From positions 3,788-9,662 of the forward strand of contig PEXO01000398.1 in the NCBI GenBank assembly GCA_002779045.1: 5,875 nt of DNA. The letters are read 5' to 3'. The DNA comes from Elusimicrobia bacterium CG08_land_8_20_14_0_20_59_10. GTDB taxonomy: Bacteria > Elusimicrobiota > Elusimicrobia > Elusimicrobiales > UBA9959. Below, one piece after another: positions 4,965-5,875 of this stretch; positions within the stretch are counted from its first letter, which is position 1; every line of letters begins with the position of its first letter. The notes below the pieces were generated by a model. The model saw nothing but the letters and a program-made list of their open reading frames with translations, did not search any database and was not told the origin of the DNA. Position numbers and translations under genes: made by a program.

Positions 4965-5875
4965 AGAATTTTACCAGCGTCATTTTTCCGCCAGCGACGA
5001 GCAGATAGTAACACTGGGCTTCCTGCTGCGCGTGGGCAGCGTGGGTTTAGTGCTTTGCCTGCTTACTTATTTTCTCTTTTCCTGGACCATGGAAACCGTC
5101 ATACATCACAGGAAAGAGGTCATAGTCCCCGATATTTCCGGGAAATCCTCGGTAAACGCGCTGCAGGTCCTTTCCGAGAGCAACCTGGGCATGAAGATCG
5201 CCGGTTATGAGTTCAATGAGACGGTCCCTATCGGCACGGTGCTGCGCCACACCCCCTCCGCCGGCGTTACAGTGCGCGAGAGCAAGATAATACAGGTCGT
5301 TTTCAGCCAGGGCGGCGAATCCGTGTTCACCCCGAACCTTATCGGGCTCCCGCTGCGGAACGCCGAGCTTATGCTGCGCCAGCGCCAGCTGGGGCTGGGC
5401 GAGAAAAGCGAGTCTTATTCGCTGAAGGCCGAAAAGGGAACAGTGCTTTTACAGGACCCTAAGCCGGAGCTGAGCGTCTCCAAGAACACGATGGTCCATG
5501 TCACCGTCTCCGCCGGCACCCCCCCGGACGGCATAGTGATGATGCCCGATTTCAGGCAGAAGAAGAAGGACGAAGCGCAGCAGTGGGCCTCAGAGAGCGG
5601 CGTCACCTTGAATATTACCGAGGACCCGAGCTCCCTTTTCCCCGGCGGTACCGTTATAGACCAGAAGCCGGACCCGGATACCGTGGTTAATGCGGATTTC
5701 CGGATAACGCTGACCGTCAGTTCCCGCAAGGGCGCCGCCGGAGACGACCGCGAGTTCCGCGTGCATTACGAGGTGTCGCAGAGCGGTTCTCAGCGCAATA
5801 TCCGCGTAGTGGCCGTCGGAAAACGGGGCGACCGCGAGATCTTCAACGGCTTGCGCGACCCCGGTTCGAAAATAG
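4954..5875 (+). CDS. Membrane-anchored PASTA-repeat protein (partial, C-terminus beyond window)
   Basis: The frame is open from GTG 4954 to the window end (307 residues and one base). A short cytoplasmic N-terminus (1-19) is followed by one transmembrane segment at about 20-43, placing the rest outside the membrane. Three PASTA domains follow: about 56-119 (starts VIVPDISGKS, ends VVFSQG), 124-187 (VFTPNLIGLP to VTVSAG) and 195-257 (VMMPDFRQKK to LTVSS). Each shows the helix after the VPDxxG-like opening and the GTVxxQxP-like strand. After a short linker, residues 267-307 begin another beta-rich segment (FRVHYEV, IRVVAVG, REIFNG). PASTA domains usually sit on PknB-type kinases or penicillin-binding proteins and bind peptidoglycan fragments. 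Neither partner domain is seen, so this is a stand-alone anchored PASTA protein, probably a cell-wall-binding or division-related factor. The 11-base overlap with fmt suggests coupled translation. Confidence 0.9.
   Translation, partial: MGLKEFYQRHFSASDEQIVTLGFLLRVGSVGLVLCLLTYFLFSWTMETVIHHRKEVIVPDISGKSSVNALQVLSESNLGMKIAGYEFNETVPIGTVLRHTPSAGVTVRESKIIQVVFSQGGESVFTPNLIGLPLRNAELMLRQRQLGLGEKSESYSLKAEKGTVLLQDPKPELSVSKNTMVHVTVSAGTPPDGIVMMPDFRQKKKDEAQQWASESGVTLNITEDPSSLFPGGTVIDQKPDPDTVVNADFRITLTVSSRKGAAGDDREFRVHYEVSQSGSQRNIRVVAVGKRGDREIFNGLRDPGSKI

Noticed and set aside
5047..5729. Minus-strand open frames opposite the PASTA gene
   Set aside because: The plus-strand frame carries a transmembrane segment and three PASTA repeats; the minus frames have no recognisable features.

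Overview
The window is a compact bacterial segment, GC-rich by eye, with five protein genes and short gaps. Bacterial N-formylmethionine genes (def, fmt), Shine-Dalgarno-like sites and a PASTA protein mark it as bacterial. A habit of using ATA for isoleucine inside otherwise GC-rich genes, and the order def-fmt-PASTA, remind me of Elusimicrobiota or a related lineage. That placement is recollection and inference, not shown by the sequence.

Layout. (1) Positions 1-712, minus strand: the N-terminal 237 residues of a BadF/BadG-type (N-acetylglucosamine-kinase-like) sugar kinase or ATPase, running off the left edge. (2) Positions 713-777: a 65-base AT-rich divergent spacer with one weak plus-strand promoter candidate. 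(3) Positions 778-1251, plus: a stand-alone PTS EIIA domain of the fructose/PtsN type with its phosphorylatable histidine. (4) Positions 1252-1315: a nested hairpin followed by a perfect TATAAT just before the next start codon. (5) Positions 1316-3325, plus: an APC-superfamily permease fused to a C-terminal Usp-like domain. (6) Positions 3326-3426: a gap holding an inverted pair of three-heptamer arrays. (7) Positions 3427-5875, plus: a tight cluster of peptide deformylase (def), methionyl-tRNA formyltransferase (fmt) and a GTG-started, membrane-anchored protein with three PASTA domains that runs off the right edge. These three are separated by 17 bases and then by an 11-base overlap.

How the parts work together. 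def and fmt are the two halves of the formylmethionine cycle: Fmt formylates the initiator tRNA and Def removes the formyl group from new proteins. The PASTA protein is translationally tied to fmt and probably senses or binds cell-wall material, but no kinase or penicillin-binding domain is present in the visible part. Upstream, the EIIA protein lies next to a permease that carries its own cytoplasmic regulatory domain. A transporter controlled by phosphorylation state is a reasonable but unproven reading. The two outermost genes were found by reading frames that stay open to the window edges.

I see no RNA genes, CRISPR array, insertion sequence or phage gene. The most unusual non-coding signals are the heptamer inverted repeat at 3335-3408 and the apparently leaderless promoter arrangement at 1304-1316.
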